A stretch of DNA of 64,000 bases from Blasia pusilla (lineage: Eukaryota; Marchantiophyta; Marchantiopsida; Blasiales). The stretch lies in NCBI GenBank assembly GCA_050084515.1, contig CM114272.1:4216001-4280000 (forward strand), in the 5' to 3' direction. Within the stretch, counting starts at the first letter, position 1. The number at the start of each line of letters is the position of its first letter. The notes beneath the pieces were generated by a model. It did not search any database and was not told where the DNA came from. It saw only the letters and a program-made list of their open reading frames with translations. Below, piece by piece: positions 54,325-64,000 of the stretch. The translations under genes were made by a program, and so were the position numbers.

Positions 54325-54996
54325 TTATTGAAACTGACATTCAACACACGACCCAACATATCTCTCAACATCCTTATATAGGCCTTTCCACCAATACCTC
54401 TCTTTTATCTTGGTGAAAGTTGCCCAAGTACCTCTGTGACCTGCCCATAAAGAATTGTGGAATTCTTTGAGCACTTGCATTTTTGTCCCATTGTCATCCA
54501 CCACCCTCAAGGGCATTCCATCTTTCCTCTTTGGCCTTTTCCAAAGATATCCATCTTGTAGTAGATAGCCATACGCCTTGTGCCGAATCTCCTTGAAGAA
54601 CTTTTCTATCCACCCTCCATCTCTTTGCAGAGTGCTTAAATAGCGCCCAATTTCTTTTAACCTGCCCTCATACAAATCCTCTTTGAAGGCTAGAACATCC
54701 TCTATGCCACCTCGTTCTTGAGATAACACTTGCCACACATGTGCATTATCCTCATCTATCTCAGTTTCCTCCATATCTTCTTCTTGACTAAATCTAGCTC
54801 TAGACAACATGTCAGCTACTGAGTTCTCTTTCCCAGCTATATGCTTCAATTGTGGATTCAAGGACCTAATGTAGGCTATCCAACGTAGCATAGCTATATT
54901 TGGAGTCGTACAATTCGCAATCATACCTAACAAAGGTAGACAATCAACCTCAAGCAATACATAGGCTCCCATAAGATACTCCTTCTCAGCTTTCAT
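54325..54996 (-). CDS. RNase H end and integrase zinc-binding domain of the LTR retrotransposon
   Basis: Open frame of 223 codons. First part is RNase H (LEVDCLPLLGMI, LNPQLKHIAGKENSVADMLSR); second part is the His2Cys2 integrase finger (EFHNSLWAGHRGTW...YWWKGLYKDVERYVGSCVEC). A stop after ECQFQ separates it from the integrase core. It is one piece of a broken pol rather than a separate gene. Confidence 0.85.
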   Translation of the reverse strand: MKAEKEYLMGAYVLLEVDCLPLLGMIANCTTPNIAMLRWIAYIRSLNPQLKHIAGKENSVADMLSRARFSQEEDMEETEIDEDNAHVWQVLSQERGGIEDVLAFKEDLYEGRLKEIGRYLSTLQRDGGWIEKFFKEIRHKAYGYLLQDGYLWKRPKRKDGMPLRVVDDNGTKMQVLKEFHNSLWAGHRGTWATFTKIKERYWWKGLYKDVERYVGSCVECQFQ

Positions 54997-55364
54997 TGCA
55001 GTTACAACTCCCCAAAGCTCCCTCTTTACCTGAGGGTACCTCCTCTATCGTTCCGTAAGTGTACGAGCTCCAAACCTTGTCGCAAATCTTCTTCCTTCGC
55101 GTCATATCCCGCCTAACCGCCCATCCGATAGCAATAGGGCTAGTGTCCTTTGTGATGATAATAGGTCAAAATCATGATCGTAGCTCATTTGTCGTAGAAC
55201 AGGTGGCGACTTCAATGCCTCCTTCAACTACATCATTGCTGCTCTTTGCTTCTTCTCCCAAGTGAACTTCTTCTTCTTTCTCAACAACTCATACAAAGGA
55301 TCAGATATGTGGCCAAAATGAGGAATCTACACTTGATAGAACACACAAGCTCCTAAAAACCTTC

Positions 55365-56210
55365 TCACTTCGGTGACGTTTTCCCATTCTCGTATCCTCC
55401 CAATGACATCAACTTTTCTTTGGATTTGGTTTTTTGGCCAAACTCTCCACAAAGATGACCCACTACCACGATCTGAGGAACCCCAAAGCTACACTTTTCT
55501 CCAGAAAGAGTAAGATTGACCTCTTCTAGTCTTGTTAGGATCATATCCACATCTCGAATATGATCAGACACAAACTTTCTACACCCATCTTTCACAACCC
55601 TCTCAATCCTATCTTCTATTGCACACCCCTTTATAGGGATATCATCTACAAAAGGAATGGTTTTCTCAGGAATGAACTCTCTCAAGATCTTATTCATTGC
55701 ACTCTGCATGTGAGCGACAGAATTTGTTGCTCCTTGAGGTAATGTGCACATTCTTACAAGCCCAAGTGGAGTGCGCATAGTGGTAATATCTCTACTCTCT
55801 GTAGCTAATTGGAATTGATCATATCCTGAGTGCAAATCTCCTATAGAATAGATAGCACGGGCTGCAAAAGCTTCGGCGACTTCATCTATTCTAGGCCCCG
55901 CTCCCATATTTCGAATGGTTACCTTATTTTCCGGTTGCATATCTTGAATGAACCGGAGAGCTCCTGATTTCTTCGGCACAGTGAACCATCGACTCGAGTA
56001 AGGCCCCATAGATGGCTCTAAGATACCCATCTGCATCTTCTCCTTCAATAACTCAATCAGCCTGGGAATCATAGCTCGTGGTACTGGTATGGGTTTCAAA
56101 TCCCAAGGCACATGTGGAATGAAAATTACCATCGGTGCCACCACACTCGTGTCTACACAACCAATTTCTTGTGTAGTAAAAGAGAAAGCCTTACCATGTC
56201 TCCTTAACAT
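55365..56210 (-). CDS. Reverse transcriptase of the LTR retrotransposon
   Basis: Open frame of 281 codons with PRLIELLKEKMQMGILEPS, SSRWFTVPKKSGALRFIQDMQP, YSIGDLHSGYDQFQLA, TPLGLVRMCTLPQGATNS and the active-site motif PFVDDIPI (FVDD in place of YxDD). Downstream, 55365-54997 holds the RT connection and start of RNase H in broken frames. Confidence 0.9.
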   Translation of the reverse strand: MLRRHGKAFSFTTQEIGCVDTSVVAPMVIFIPHVPWDLKPIPVPRAMIPRLIELLKEKMQMGILEPSMGPYSSRWFTVPKKSGALRFIQDMQPENKVTIRNMGAGPRIDEVAEAFAARAIYSIGDLHSGYDQFQLATESRDITTMRTPLGLVRMCTLPQGATNSVAHMQSAMNKILREFIPEKTIPFVDDIPIKGCAIEDRIERVVKDGCRKFVSDHIRDVDMILTRLEEVNLTLSGEKCSFGVPQIVVVGHLCGEFGQKTKSKEKLMSLGGYENGKTSPK

Positions 56211-56280
56211 CTCCCAAAAGCATTTTCTTTCAATTTTCGTGAGAAACTCACCCCTCCGATTTCAGGCGATCTAGCGTCTC

Positions 56281-56793
56281 TTACGTGAACTTGTGTCCTA
56301 TCTTCTTGACATCCCGCAGACTTGGCTCCATTGATGCACGTTCTACTTGTCTCCCAAAACCCTCTGGTAGTTGAGTAGCCATTGGTTTCACCTTTCGGGC
56401 CACTGTCTTGTATTTTGTGTGCACTTGTGCCTCCATGGGATGTTCGTCAGACTCAAACCCGTGCCCGTCCGCTTCCTTCTCCGTAGATTCATATTCATTT
56501 TCTCCTTCCATGAACCTTGATATCTCTTCATGCAACTCACGCAAGTGAATTGTAATCACACTTGTATCAAGCGAATCGGTGTTCATCTGGGTAAACACCT
56601 CTTCAAGACTATCTCCAAAACCCTCTTCTTCATACATCCCACTAATGAACTCTTCATCTAATAGAACACCCTCACATTTTAACAAACCCTCCTTTTTTTT
56701 CATAAAACGGCTTTTCTTTTCATTCATTTCTTTCATCATTTGGAATCTACTAGCCCACGAAGAAAAACATTGAGAAAACCCACACCTTAACAT
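56281..56793 (-). CDS. Linker frame between protease and reverse transcriptase
   Basis: Open frame of 170 codons, charged, with EEEGFGDSLEEVF and VITIHLRELHEEISRFMEGE. It lies in the gap between gag-protease and RT. No catalytic motif; probably the spacer region of the polyprotein, separated by stops on both sides. Confidence 0.6.
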   Translation of the reverse strand: MLRCGFSQCFSSWASRFQMMKEMNEKKSRFMKKKEGLLKCEGVLLDEEFISGMYEEEGFGDSLEEVFTQMNTDSLDTSVITIHLRELHEEISRFMEGENEYESTEKEADGHGFESDEHPMEAQVHTKYKTVARKVKPMATQLPEGFGRQVERASMEPSLRDVKKIGHKFT

Positions 56794-56937
56794 ATATGAT
56801 TCTTCCCCCTCTACTAGCGGAAGACTCTTTCTTTTCTCTACACCCCCATATTCCCGCTCTATAGGAGTGCTAACTAAAAATCCAAAAACTCTTTCTCTAC
56901 CTTCATAGGACCATCTCTCAACTTCTCTCTATTCCTT

Positions 56938-59199
56938 TCATGACCTACTGACAAGAAGGAATTGAACTGATCTTGTTCCATCCTGACTTCTAATACGGGC
57001 ATAATGAGACCCATCATCCATGACTTTGGTCTCCATTCTAGATGCTGTGATGTAAGGTTGCCCAAGAATCACAGGATAAGCAGCTACATTGTGAACAAAG
57101 AAATTTTGCTCAATCAACACATCTCCGATACGAGTTTTGACGGATGGACAAGCACCATAGAGTTCACCTTTTTGGTTGTTAGCCGCTCGTAGTACCCATC
57201 CATGCCCTGTATCAATTGGCCATATCCCTTTGTCGTACACACTTCGCGACATGATGTTGATCTCCGAACCATGATCAACGAGAGCCAAAACTGACTCTTG
57301 AAGAGAGCCAAGTCGAACTCTAGCCTCCGTCGTTGCACGCGCCCAATATGATCGAGAATAGTGTCCACCATTATGCCTTTCTTCACCTTGTTCTGTCAAG
57401 GCTTCTCCTACTCTCGCCTCTTTTCCCCGTAAGTCAAGCTTTTGTCCAAACACTTGGCAAAGCTCTTCATCTTCTTCTTCTGTGATGTCAGTATCCAAAG
57501 CTCTCACCATCACCATATCTGCAGTCATCTGCCTCTTCCTTTTGATCACATCTATGATCAACTCATGAAAGTCACGTTTGGCTATGCCCAAGACTTCCCT
57601 CAAAGAAAACTCTATTTTCGCATCCAAAATCCTCTCCTCAAGAATCTCCTTTAAATTCGTGCTTGTCTCGATATCAGACTGTAGCTTGTATGTAGGAGTC
57701 TTACCCTTGGTCTTCTGAGGAGACCTCAATTCGTTCTCCTTCATTCCACCTTCTTTCATTTGAGAATCCATCATAGATTCAGATGTAGAAGGCCCTTCTT
57801 CTCTTGACGATTGCGCCTCTGGTTGCCCTTTCCTTCTTACAGTCCTCGCTCTTCTTGTAGCTTCCTCGAGATCAGCACCATCATTGTCGCGTCTCCTCTT
57901 CTCTTCCACACTAGCATCTTGCCAACTCACATGTTTCTCTTGTGCTAGGTATGCTTTAACACACCCAGCGTCCACTAGATCATCCCATCCAGTCAGATGA
58001 CGGATAGTCTCTGCCCCTCGTATCATCACTTCTCGAGGAAATTGTAATGATTCACTTTTAGCTACAGATACAATAGGCGCTTCTATTTTTTTACAAAGAA
58101 AGGTATCGAATCTAATCTTTGTCAGAGTGGCAACTCCTACTTGACTTCTCACTAAGCCTTTCATTCCTCTTTTACTAAAGTTGGTATTCAACGGCATACC
58201 ATTCTGTGTTGAATGAATCTTCCCATCTTTGAAGTTTACTATTCCATTCCTAAGAGCTTCTGAAAACTCCTCACATTCTCGACGTTGATGCTCAACACTA
58301 TCACACCATATACATCTTCTCACAAAGTTCCTACTTATCGAAGGAGCACCAACACTAGGATTCCTATCAAGTTTAAGCTCTGCCATTTCTACTCTCAATT
58401 CTCTCAAACCTTTCACCAACTCATCTATAGCAGAATCTTCAAGTTTTGTTGAAACGGGCTTAGGCAATGGATTTGAAATTAATACCTCCGATTTGAATAA
58501 TGCGGTTCTACCTCTACTTCGATTTTGCTTTGTAAGGATAGCAACAGCTTCTTCCACTGTCTTCCAATTAGTGCTGACACCTCCTTCTTCGGTCTTGTCC
58601 GCCAACATTATGAAAAGCTTGTCCTCCAAATTCTCGTCAGCCGCCTCAAGGAATAACTCAGTTTTCCTCAAGTCTAGAGTTGCTCTTTCGGAAGAAGAAA
58701 GCTGAAAAAACCGCTTCTCAAACTCACGCAATAATTCATTTGGAGTCATTCCCTTCCCTGGACGTTGCTCTATCCATTCTAAGAAACTCCTCTTAGTCAC
58801 CCGATCCACATCATCATCGAAGAATTCTCCTTTCAGCAACTGCTCATACTCCTCCCACGAGGTCGGATTTTCTGCTCTCAACTTCTTCACTTGACTACGA
58901 ATCTCTGGTATTACAGCTAACTCAAAACTTGACACCATATCACCTTCGGGTACACGATTTACCTCCATCTCACAGACGTAATCTTGAACATACTTGGTGA
59001 TGTTCCTCCCATCAAATCTTCCCAACTTCTTTATAATCGCTTGAAGAGCCCTTGTTGATCTTTGCTCTCCTATGTGAACTCCTCCTTGTTGGCTCAACAA
59101 TATTGTCAAAGTTTGGAGAAGATCCTCAGCTCCCTCACTTCCCATTGATGAAGTACTACCAAAAGTAGTCATCTTGATAAGACTCCAACTTGCAAACAC
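56938..59199 (-). CDS. Gag-protease of the LTR retrotransposon, intact 753-codon frame
   Basis: Gag forms the particle that packages element RNA; the protease cleaves the polyprotein. N-terminal gag part: KKLGRFDGRNITKYVQDYV, SWEEYEQLLKGEFFDDDV, TPNELLREFEKRFFQLS. A zinc knuckle CIWCDSVEHQRREC (C-x2-C-x4-H-x4-C) is at about residue 300. A charged linker with coiled segments follows. The aspartic protease is C-terminal: ALVDHGSEINIMSRSVY, PVILGQPYITASRM. The active-site triad is D-H-G rather than D-[ST]-G, which may be normal for this lineage or a loss. The start MFASW or the nearby METTFGSTS-like codon cannot be decided. Confidence 0.92.
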   Translation of the reverse strand: MFASWSLIKMTTFGSTSSMGSEGAEDLLQTLTILLSQQGGVHIGEQRSTRALQAIIKKLGRFDGRNITKYVQDYVCEMEVNRVPEGDMVSSFELAVIPEIRSQVKKLRAENPTSWEEYEQLLKGEFFDDDVDRVTKRSFLEWIEQRPGKGMTPNELLREFEKRFFQLSSSERATLDLRKTELFLEAADENLEDKLFIMLADKTEEGGVSTNWKTVEEAVAILTKQNRSRGRTALFKSEVLISNPLPKPVSTKLEDSAIDELVKGLRELRVEMAELKLDRNPSVGAPSISRNFVRRCIWCDSVEHQRRECEEFSEALRNGIVNFKDGKIHSTQNGMPLNTNFSKRGMKGLVRSQVGVATLTKIRFDTFLCKKIEAPIVSVAKSESLQFPREVMIRGAETIRHLTGWDDLVDAGCVKAYLAQEKHVSWQDASVEEKRRRDNDGADLEEATRRARTVRRKGQPEAQSSREEGPSTSESMMDSQMKEGGMKENELRSPQKTKGKTPTYKLQSDIETSTNLKEILEERILDAKIEFSLREVLGIAKRDFHELIIDVIKRKRQMTADMVMVRALDTDITEEEDEELCQVFGQKLDLRGKEARVGEALTEQGEERHNGGHYSRSYWARATTEARVRLGSLQESVLALVDHGSEINIMSRSVYDKGIWPIDTGHGWVLRAANNQKGELYGACPSVKTRIGDVLIEQNFFVHNVAAYPVILGQPYITASRMETKVMDDGSHYARIRSQDGTRSVQFLLVSRS

Positions 59200-59219
59200 A
59201 ATCTACCGCCTCAAAGAGC

Positions 59220-59238
59220 TCTCAGTGGAAGCACCATT
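59220..59238 (-). promoter_or_regulatory. Candidate primer-binding site
   Basis: Read on the minus strand, the LTR end CGACA is followed by AAATGGTGCTTCCACTGAG. A TGGTGCTTCCA-type sequence at this position is where a tRNA 3' end would pair to prime minus-strand synthesis. The tRNA was not identified. Confidence 0.6.
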
Positions 59239-60520
59239 TGTCGTGTCGAGAATCTTTCTTCGAGCAAGGGCGGGCCTTCTAGCTGCGGTAAATGCGGTTG
59301 ATGCAAGGTGAACTCTCTAATAAGTTCTACTTTTTCAATACAAAATTATGATGTACACTCTCCACTCTCTCACGACAGGTATCACAAATGGAAGTGCCGA
59401 GGCGATCACTTCTTCGTAACATCGGACCCCGAAATTCCTAACTATAAAATCCCTATAAACTATTTTACGCTTGTACACGAGGAAGATAGCACAACTAGTG
59501 TTAAACCCTACTTGACCATGCCTATTGACATCCATGGATCGCTATATAAGGACATACAAAGTACAATCCCATGTCCTTCCATATGTGACGATAGGAAGAA
59601 TCACCGGAGTTGGAGATTGCATGACCTGGTTCATGAACGCCTCCCCAAAGTGATAAACTAAATAGCGAGTGAACCAATGCCTATCTACAAAGAGTACCTT
59701 GACATGGTAAGGATTGAGGAAAGGAAAGTCGGGCACAGCTCGTGCTCCACCCCTATCCATGCTTGATGTGACATCCTCTACTCTCCTCAAGAATGGGTTT
59801 TGGCGGAGTTATTCTCCCAAGAGGGGTAATCCACTCTCATTGGAAAAGTAACAAGCCAAAACATCCGCTATTTTAGTATGACTAAACTCTTCTACGGTGA
59901 CAAACCTCTCATCCCCACACACACACACACACACACCACACTCTAGAAACCTCTCGAAGAATGGACCATGATCAAGTTACTCTCCCAAGAGGGGAGATCC
60001 ACTCTCATTGGAAGAGCAAGCAATCCCAAAGCCATACACTCAAGAGAGACACAAGAGACTCAAGATGTGGAATAGAAGGTGATGAACCCTTGAAGGTCCC
60101 TCCTCTTTATATACTCACAAGGGATCCACAAGAGTACTAAATAGAGCTTATCTTATCTTGTGCCACATGGCTTCCTCTCAAGGCTTAGCCAATCACATTT
60201 TGACACAAGTAGATTTCCTCTTATCTCTTCCAAAATATCCTCTTTTACCCACTTGATATTTTCCAAATTACCCCAACTAACCTAGCCACCAACCAAGACT
60301 ACTTTTGCTTTTCATTAAAGCAACAACTTTACATTTATAAAGTTATCTTTTATTTATTACCTCCTTTTCCTAAAGTTGGGTTCGCATAAAAGAGGCACCA
60401 TAAAGAGGTTTAAACATAAGAATCTTTTTTTTCTAAGCCAATTTACTTAATACTAATGAAACTCTATCTAACACTTAATGACGAAGGAGTTTACACACTG
60501 GTTGATTTTACTATACGACA
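59239..60520 (-). repeat. 5' LTR (right in window)
   Basis: Matches 52007-53287 almost base for base; differences seen at CTTGATGTGACATC (59763), TTACACACTGG (60491) and CTATACGACA (60511). Confidence 0.93.
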
Positions 60521-61590
60521 ACGTGGCCGATTCAGTTTGAGTAAAAGCTGCCCAACGGATGGTCTTCAAGTACCTCTTCCATTGTAAGAATGCAGATACC
60601 TGGGGAAAATTACCGGCAACCTTGAAATTGTGGGCTTCGCCGCCTGATGGAGAGACATTCTCCATGTACGACATGGAGATGGCGCAGCACATGTCCGATT
60701 GGGAGGTGGAGAATTGCCCGATTTGGCTTGACTTCAACGACCACTCAAGACATCACTCGAGAAAGATTTACGAGTGCTTCATGATGCAGAGGTCTCAGGA
60801 CAAGACGACATCCCCAATTTTGTGCAGCCTGAAGACTTCTTTGGAGGAGATGCGGAAGAGCAAGCCCTCGAGACAGTTGAGTTGGCTTCAAAGGTCCGCA
60901 CAGCCAAAGACAAATCCACAGCGGGTCTCAAAGGCAAGGCAAGGGGAGGGAAGAATTCCGAGGCCGAGTCTTCCCAAAGAGAGGCTGAAGATTCAAGGCC
61001 ACAGGCGGAATCGTCCGGGCGAGCGGGGAAGGAGGGTCGGACCAGGTCCTCGGCGAAAAAAATCCCACCTGAGTCTGAGGTCATAGAGACCCCGACAAGC
61101 CGTCCGTAGACTCGGGAGAAGCGGAAGCGAGAGGTGCCAGGGTTGTCCCAAGGAGAATACAGTCCATCATCCTTGGGAAGACACAGAGAAACAACAACCC
61201 GGACAAGCGTCCTCCTTCAGTTCACTCCTTTACTGGATGAGCTGAAAAGCTTCAGTTCTCAAGCGTCGACACCAGCCATTGATAAATTGACAACGGTGAA
61301 TCTCTTGATCGCTGATCTGCCCTCGGGTTGTTCGCTGATCATGATTGTGTGGCGAGAATCCGTCGGACGGGTACTGATCGAATGTGCCGCTCTCTTATGA
61401 CCAAATCGCGCTATTGTTCTCCTTTGCAGACGCCTATCTGAGTGACAGGGGCTGCTTCTTAGTGTTGACTGGAGGGAGTGAGGATGACCTCTTCAACCTC
61501 CAGTGCATCAAGAGGTCGCTAAAGTGGAGGACGGCGCAATCGTGGATCATAAAAAATGAGTACCCACTCTGATCCGCGACGAGTCAAGGA
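60521..61590 (+). pseudogene. ParB-MT copy 2, exon 3 continued after the retrotransposon
   Basis: Resumes exactly where copy 1 reads ACGTGGCCGATTCAG. Encodes MVFKYLFHCKNADTWGKLPATLKLWASPPDGETFSMYD, then a small insertion and shift near 60740, the acidic/lysine tail, and PLSYDQIALLFSFADAYLSDRGCFLVLTGG with the terminal TGA stop at about 61572. Confidence 0.75.
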
Positions 61591-62259
61591 CTAAACAACC
61601 CGTCGGACTCCGACAGGTTGATCCAAAGTTAGTAATTGAAAAAAGTTCTCTAGGGTCAAGCCGAGTTCTTTGGTGACGTGTTGCACATTATGCCAAGTTG
61701 CTGACATTGTTTCCAACGTGCTTCTTTACAGATGGACCACTCCTACGTTTACTGCTTCGTTCGGCCCGAGCACAATTTCCACGATCGTGTTCAAGATCCA
61801 GGATCCTGTGGATCCATGCTCAGATGGGTACAGCTTAGATAGTTTGTACAATTCCCCCCCGGGAATTTACATGCAAGACGGTACCCCAGGAGGAAGGAAA
61901 AGTCGCCACCCTAATGCAAACGCTCATCGAGCTCGCTCAAGGCCGGGTGACTTGGTGTTCGACTTAGTGGGACTTTCGAGGCGAGTATCAAAGGCGCTGG
62001 CAGAGTGGCAGAACATTCTCGCCTCGAGGGAAGGCAGAATCGCTTGACCTTTGCAAGGAGGCAAAGGCAAAATACGAAAGGCTCGTTGGGGCGTACAACT
62101 CTCCACCGAAGCCGAGAGCTCCGGTTCCAGACCCACCATTGGTAGTGACTCCATCGTCACTTCCAACGATTCCAAAAATCGGGAGGGCAAGGCCAAAAGT
62201 AATTTTGCAAGAGCTCTCGGACGATGACGAGTGAGTTCAAAGAACTCAACGACCCAGCT

Positions 62260-64000
62260 TGACTGCAACGTTTGGAGTAGGGATTTTTTTTTATGATGAG
62301 GCAAAAGATTTCATAGAATAGATCAAATGTACAGTTCTGAGCTTTTTTCGGATGATATAAAGGAGAAGATTTTTTCGAACGATGGTGGTGCTTGTAAAAG
62401 TTTGCTGAACATTTTTTATGTCTTTTCAAATGTGATCGTCTATGTACTCCGTGGACTTCTATTTTGCAACCCGTCGGATTTCTCCTGCTTGCAAATTCAC
62501 TTTTTGACGACAGCACCTTTTTACCACTTCCAAGCAACCTGTCGGATTCCGACAGGTTTCCTGATCGGACTCTTTCCCTGTTGGTCCAACTTAAGAGGCA
62601 GTCTGGCGGGCTTCTTCCCTTGGCACCTTCCCCTCAACTCGTAAAAGCAGGCGTATGCTTCTTTTCTTCTCTCAGACGTGTTGGATTCCTACTACCTATG
62701 CGATTGCCATAATGGTATAACCAAGGACGGAGCACATATTGATACTGGATGGGTGTCACATTGCAGAGCGTACAAGGTATACTGCCGAGGAAGGCGGTGG
62801 GACTCAAATCAGGTTACATGGGACCGTTATGGTGTACCTAGGGGGGGGCCAAGGCTCTCGAATTCGCCAACATTTTCGATCCTCGTCTACAATCGGCAAG
62901 AGGAGCCACTTGTATCCCAGACATTTTTTTTGTATCACCGAGGAGAGTTAGGAGTAAATTTGTAGATGACGAGGCTGAAGAAATCATAGACTAGGTCAAA
63001 TGTACATTTCCGAGGTTCCTTCGGAGGTAATAAAGGACGAGATTTTTTCAACCCATAATGGTGTTTGTAAAAGTTTGCTGGAATATTTTTTGGACTTGTG
63101 GATTGTGTTCTTTTAGCTACTCAGAATTACAATTTTGCAACCCGTATGATTCCGACGGGTTGCAACTTTTTAACCATTTCAGGAAGTCATTGCCGGATTC
63201 ACAGTTGATCGCTTGAGTGATCGGACTCTTTCCCTGCGACACCAACTTCTGACGCATTGTGGCGGGCTTCTTAACTTTTGGCTCGTTCCCCTACATTCGT
63301 CAAACCAGTTGTATGCTTCTTTTCTTGTCTAAGATGTGCATGATTCATACTGTAGTAACGGATTTCTATCAAGAGTTCAACAAGAAGTATCAATTGATCT
63401 GAATTCTTTCCCTTTCAGAATAGGATCTGGATCAGAAATTACATTTAAAGATTTTGAGTTGATTCTGTGTAGTCTATGCATTAACAAAGCATAAGGTGAA
63501 TTTAACAACAGCACCAGACCGAGTGTTTAACGTGTACATTTGAACAGGATTTTAGTTATAAGGAGGTGAACTTCTCCTAAAACAGAATTAAATCGAAGGG
63601 AATGTCAAATTCCAGAGACATGGTAGTACATAAGTATTCTCGACCAGAAGAAGAGACTGCGGTGAGACATATGATCTCCCTCTGCCAAACTCATTCGAAA
63701 CAAAGATGAGCGGAGAAATGATTCTCAATTAATACGTCTGCTCTTTTCTCCTGTTTGAAGATACTGCTATCTATCTCTAACTCCATCCTCAAAGCCATCA
63801 GTAATAAGTGAGACTGATTCCGGAGTTCAAAGAGAAATAATTCTTCATTCCAAGAAGAACAACTAGTATTGATTCTATGGAATAGGTCAGTTTCGTTCTT
63901 CCATGGTCGATCTCGAAAGGTGAGAGTCTTCTGTCACAAGAGCTAGTCTTCCTGTTAAGGATCTGACTATGAAAATGGAAAAAAGACCCTTTCTTCGACT
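62260..64000. other. 3' region of copy 2, non-coding, duplicated
   Basis: Matches 17050-18819. Carries palindromes at about 62466, 62536-62558 (perfect 23 bp) and 63137-63163, and the decayed counterpart (62680-62965) of the exon-like frame at 17468-17755. Nothing else recognised up to the window edge. Confidence 0.7.

Larger units (their letters stand above)
52007..60520 (-). mobile_element. Complete Ty3/gypsy LTR retrotransposon inserted in ParB-MT copy 2
   Basis: Two LTRs of 1281 and 1282 bp in direct orientation flank 5951 bp with gag-protease, RT, RNase H and integrase on the minus strand. LTR ends are TGTCG...CGACA. The LTRs differ by eye at only about three places, so the insertion is young. 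The empty site is seen in copy 1 (GAGCACGTGGCC near 15267). Flanks are CATGC on the left and ACGTG on the right, so a clean 5-bp target duplication is not evident. Despite young LTRs the pol frame is broken several times. Confidence 0.95.
49121..62234 (+). pseudogene. ParB-MT copy 2, interrupted by LTR retrotransposon
   Basis: Exon 1 49121-49750 (stop TAG at about 49340; then open as 49346-49750), intron 49751-49838 with intact GTAAGA and TGACAG borders, exon 2 49839-50304 (VVKQMALMEGHNAPRIPL, then FFIWDGNHRFVAW; about 9 bases lost after it), intron 2 with palindromes, exon 3 from 51106, split at 52006 by the retrotransposon and resuming at 60521 (HVADSV, AAQRMVFKYLFHC). It shares the TGA stop of copy 1 at the end of exon 3. 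Exon 4 61732-62234 has several single-base deletions. The region 61300-61390 is scrambled relative to copy 1. Not functional. Confidence 0.8.
47258..64000 (+). repeat. Segmental duplication, copy B, split by a later retrotransposon
   Basis: Equivalent to 10475-18819 after removing 52007-60520. Colinear from LTR through ParB-MT copy 2 to the unassigned 3' sequence, which runs to the right edge of the window. Confidence 0.93.

Noticed and set aside
52001-60530. Clean 5-bp target-site duplication around the 8.5-kb retrotransposon
   Set aside because: Left flank CATGC and right flank ACGTG do not match; the empty site GAGCACGTGGCC suggests loss or mutation of bases at the left border.

Overview
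The window is nuclear DNA from a plant. It holds Ty3/gypsy LTR retrotransposons of plant type, a Helitron with a Rep/Pif1-type helicase, a broken PHT1-type phosphate transporter, GT/AG introns, TATA boxes and no operons. The species cannot be named from the sequence; the density of repeats suggests heterochromatin of a large genome, possibly a non-seed plant or gymnosperm. I see no clearly intact host gene and no RNA gene.

Layout: 1-0.8 kb, gypsy reverse-transcriptase fragment (minus). 0.8-7.2 kb, unassigned sequence with small repeats and hairpins. 7.2-11.6 kb, 3' part of a gypsy element (integrase, downstream ORFs, polypurine tract, LTR). 11.6-18.1 kb, first copy of a four-exon gene family (called here ParB-MT) with its upstream array. 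19.6-21.1 kb, a second gypsy integrase (minus). 22.7-26.6 kb, a decayed Helitron. 26.9-27.7 kb, a diverged tandem repeat. 29.6-30.5 kb, a PHT1 fragment. 30.5-40.8 kb, three more ParB-MT copies in alternating orientation. 41.1-47.2 kb, a MULE-like transposase gene with an inverted second copy of its 5' end. 47.3-64 kb, a duplicate of the 10.5-18.8 kb block, holding a solo LTR and interrupted by an 8.5-kb LTR retrotransposon (52,007-60,520).

The most unusual content is the ParB-MT family and the DNA around it. The predicted protein has a coiled, charged N-terminus, a ParB/sulfiredoxin-like domain (motif WDGNHR), a long charged middle, and a C-terminal domain laid out like a beta-class N4/N6 DNA methyltransferase whose catalytic motif is degenerate. 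Five copies lie in the window and all are damaged. Introns and upstream DNA of these copies, and an intron of the transposase gene, carry roughly one hundred copies (counted by eye) of a 25-27 bp odd palindrome: arm GCAACCCGTCGGA, one centre base, then the reverse complement. Many sit in exact 67-bp or 64-bp tandem arrays, and the two arms often change together so that pairing is kept.

Twice, a ParB-MT gene and the transposase 5' end diverge from one shared palindrome array (40.8|42.1 kb and 46.7|49.1 kb). I infer that transposase, ParB-MT and palindromes belong to one large DNA transposon family in which the accessory protein may recognise the palindromes. This resembles in logic the VANDAL MULEs of Arabidopsis, where an anti-silencing protein targets motifs scattered in the element's own non-coding DNA. 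This is a hypothesis; the sequence shows only the arrangement.
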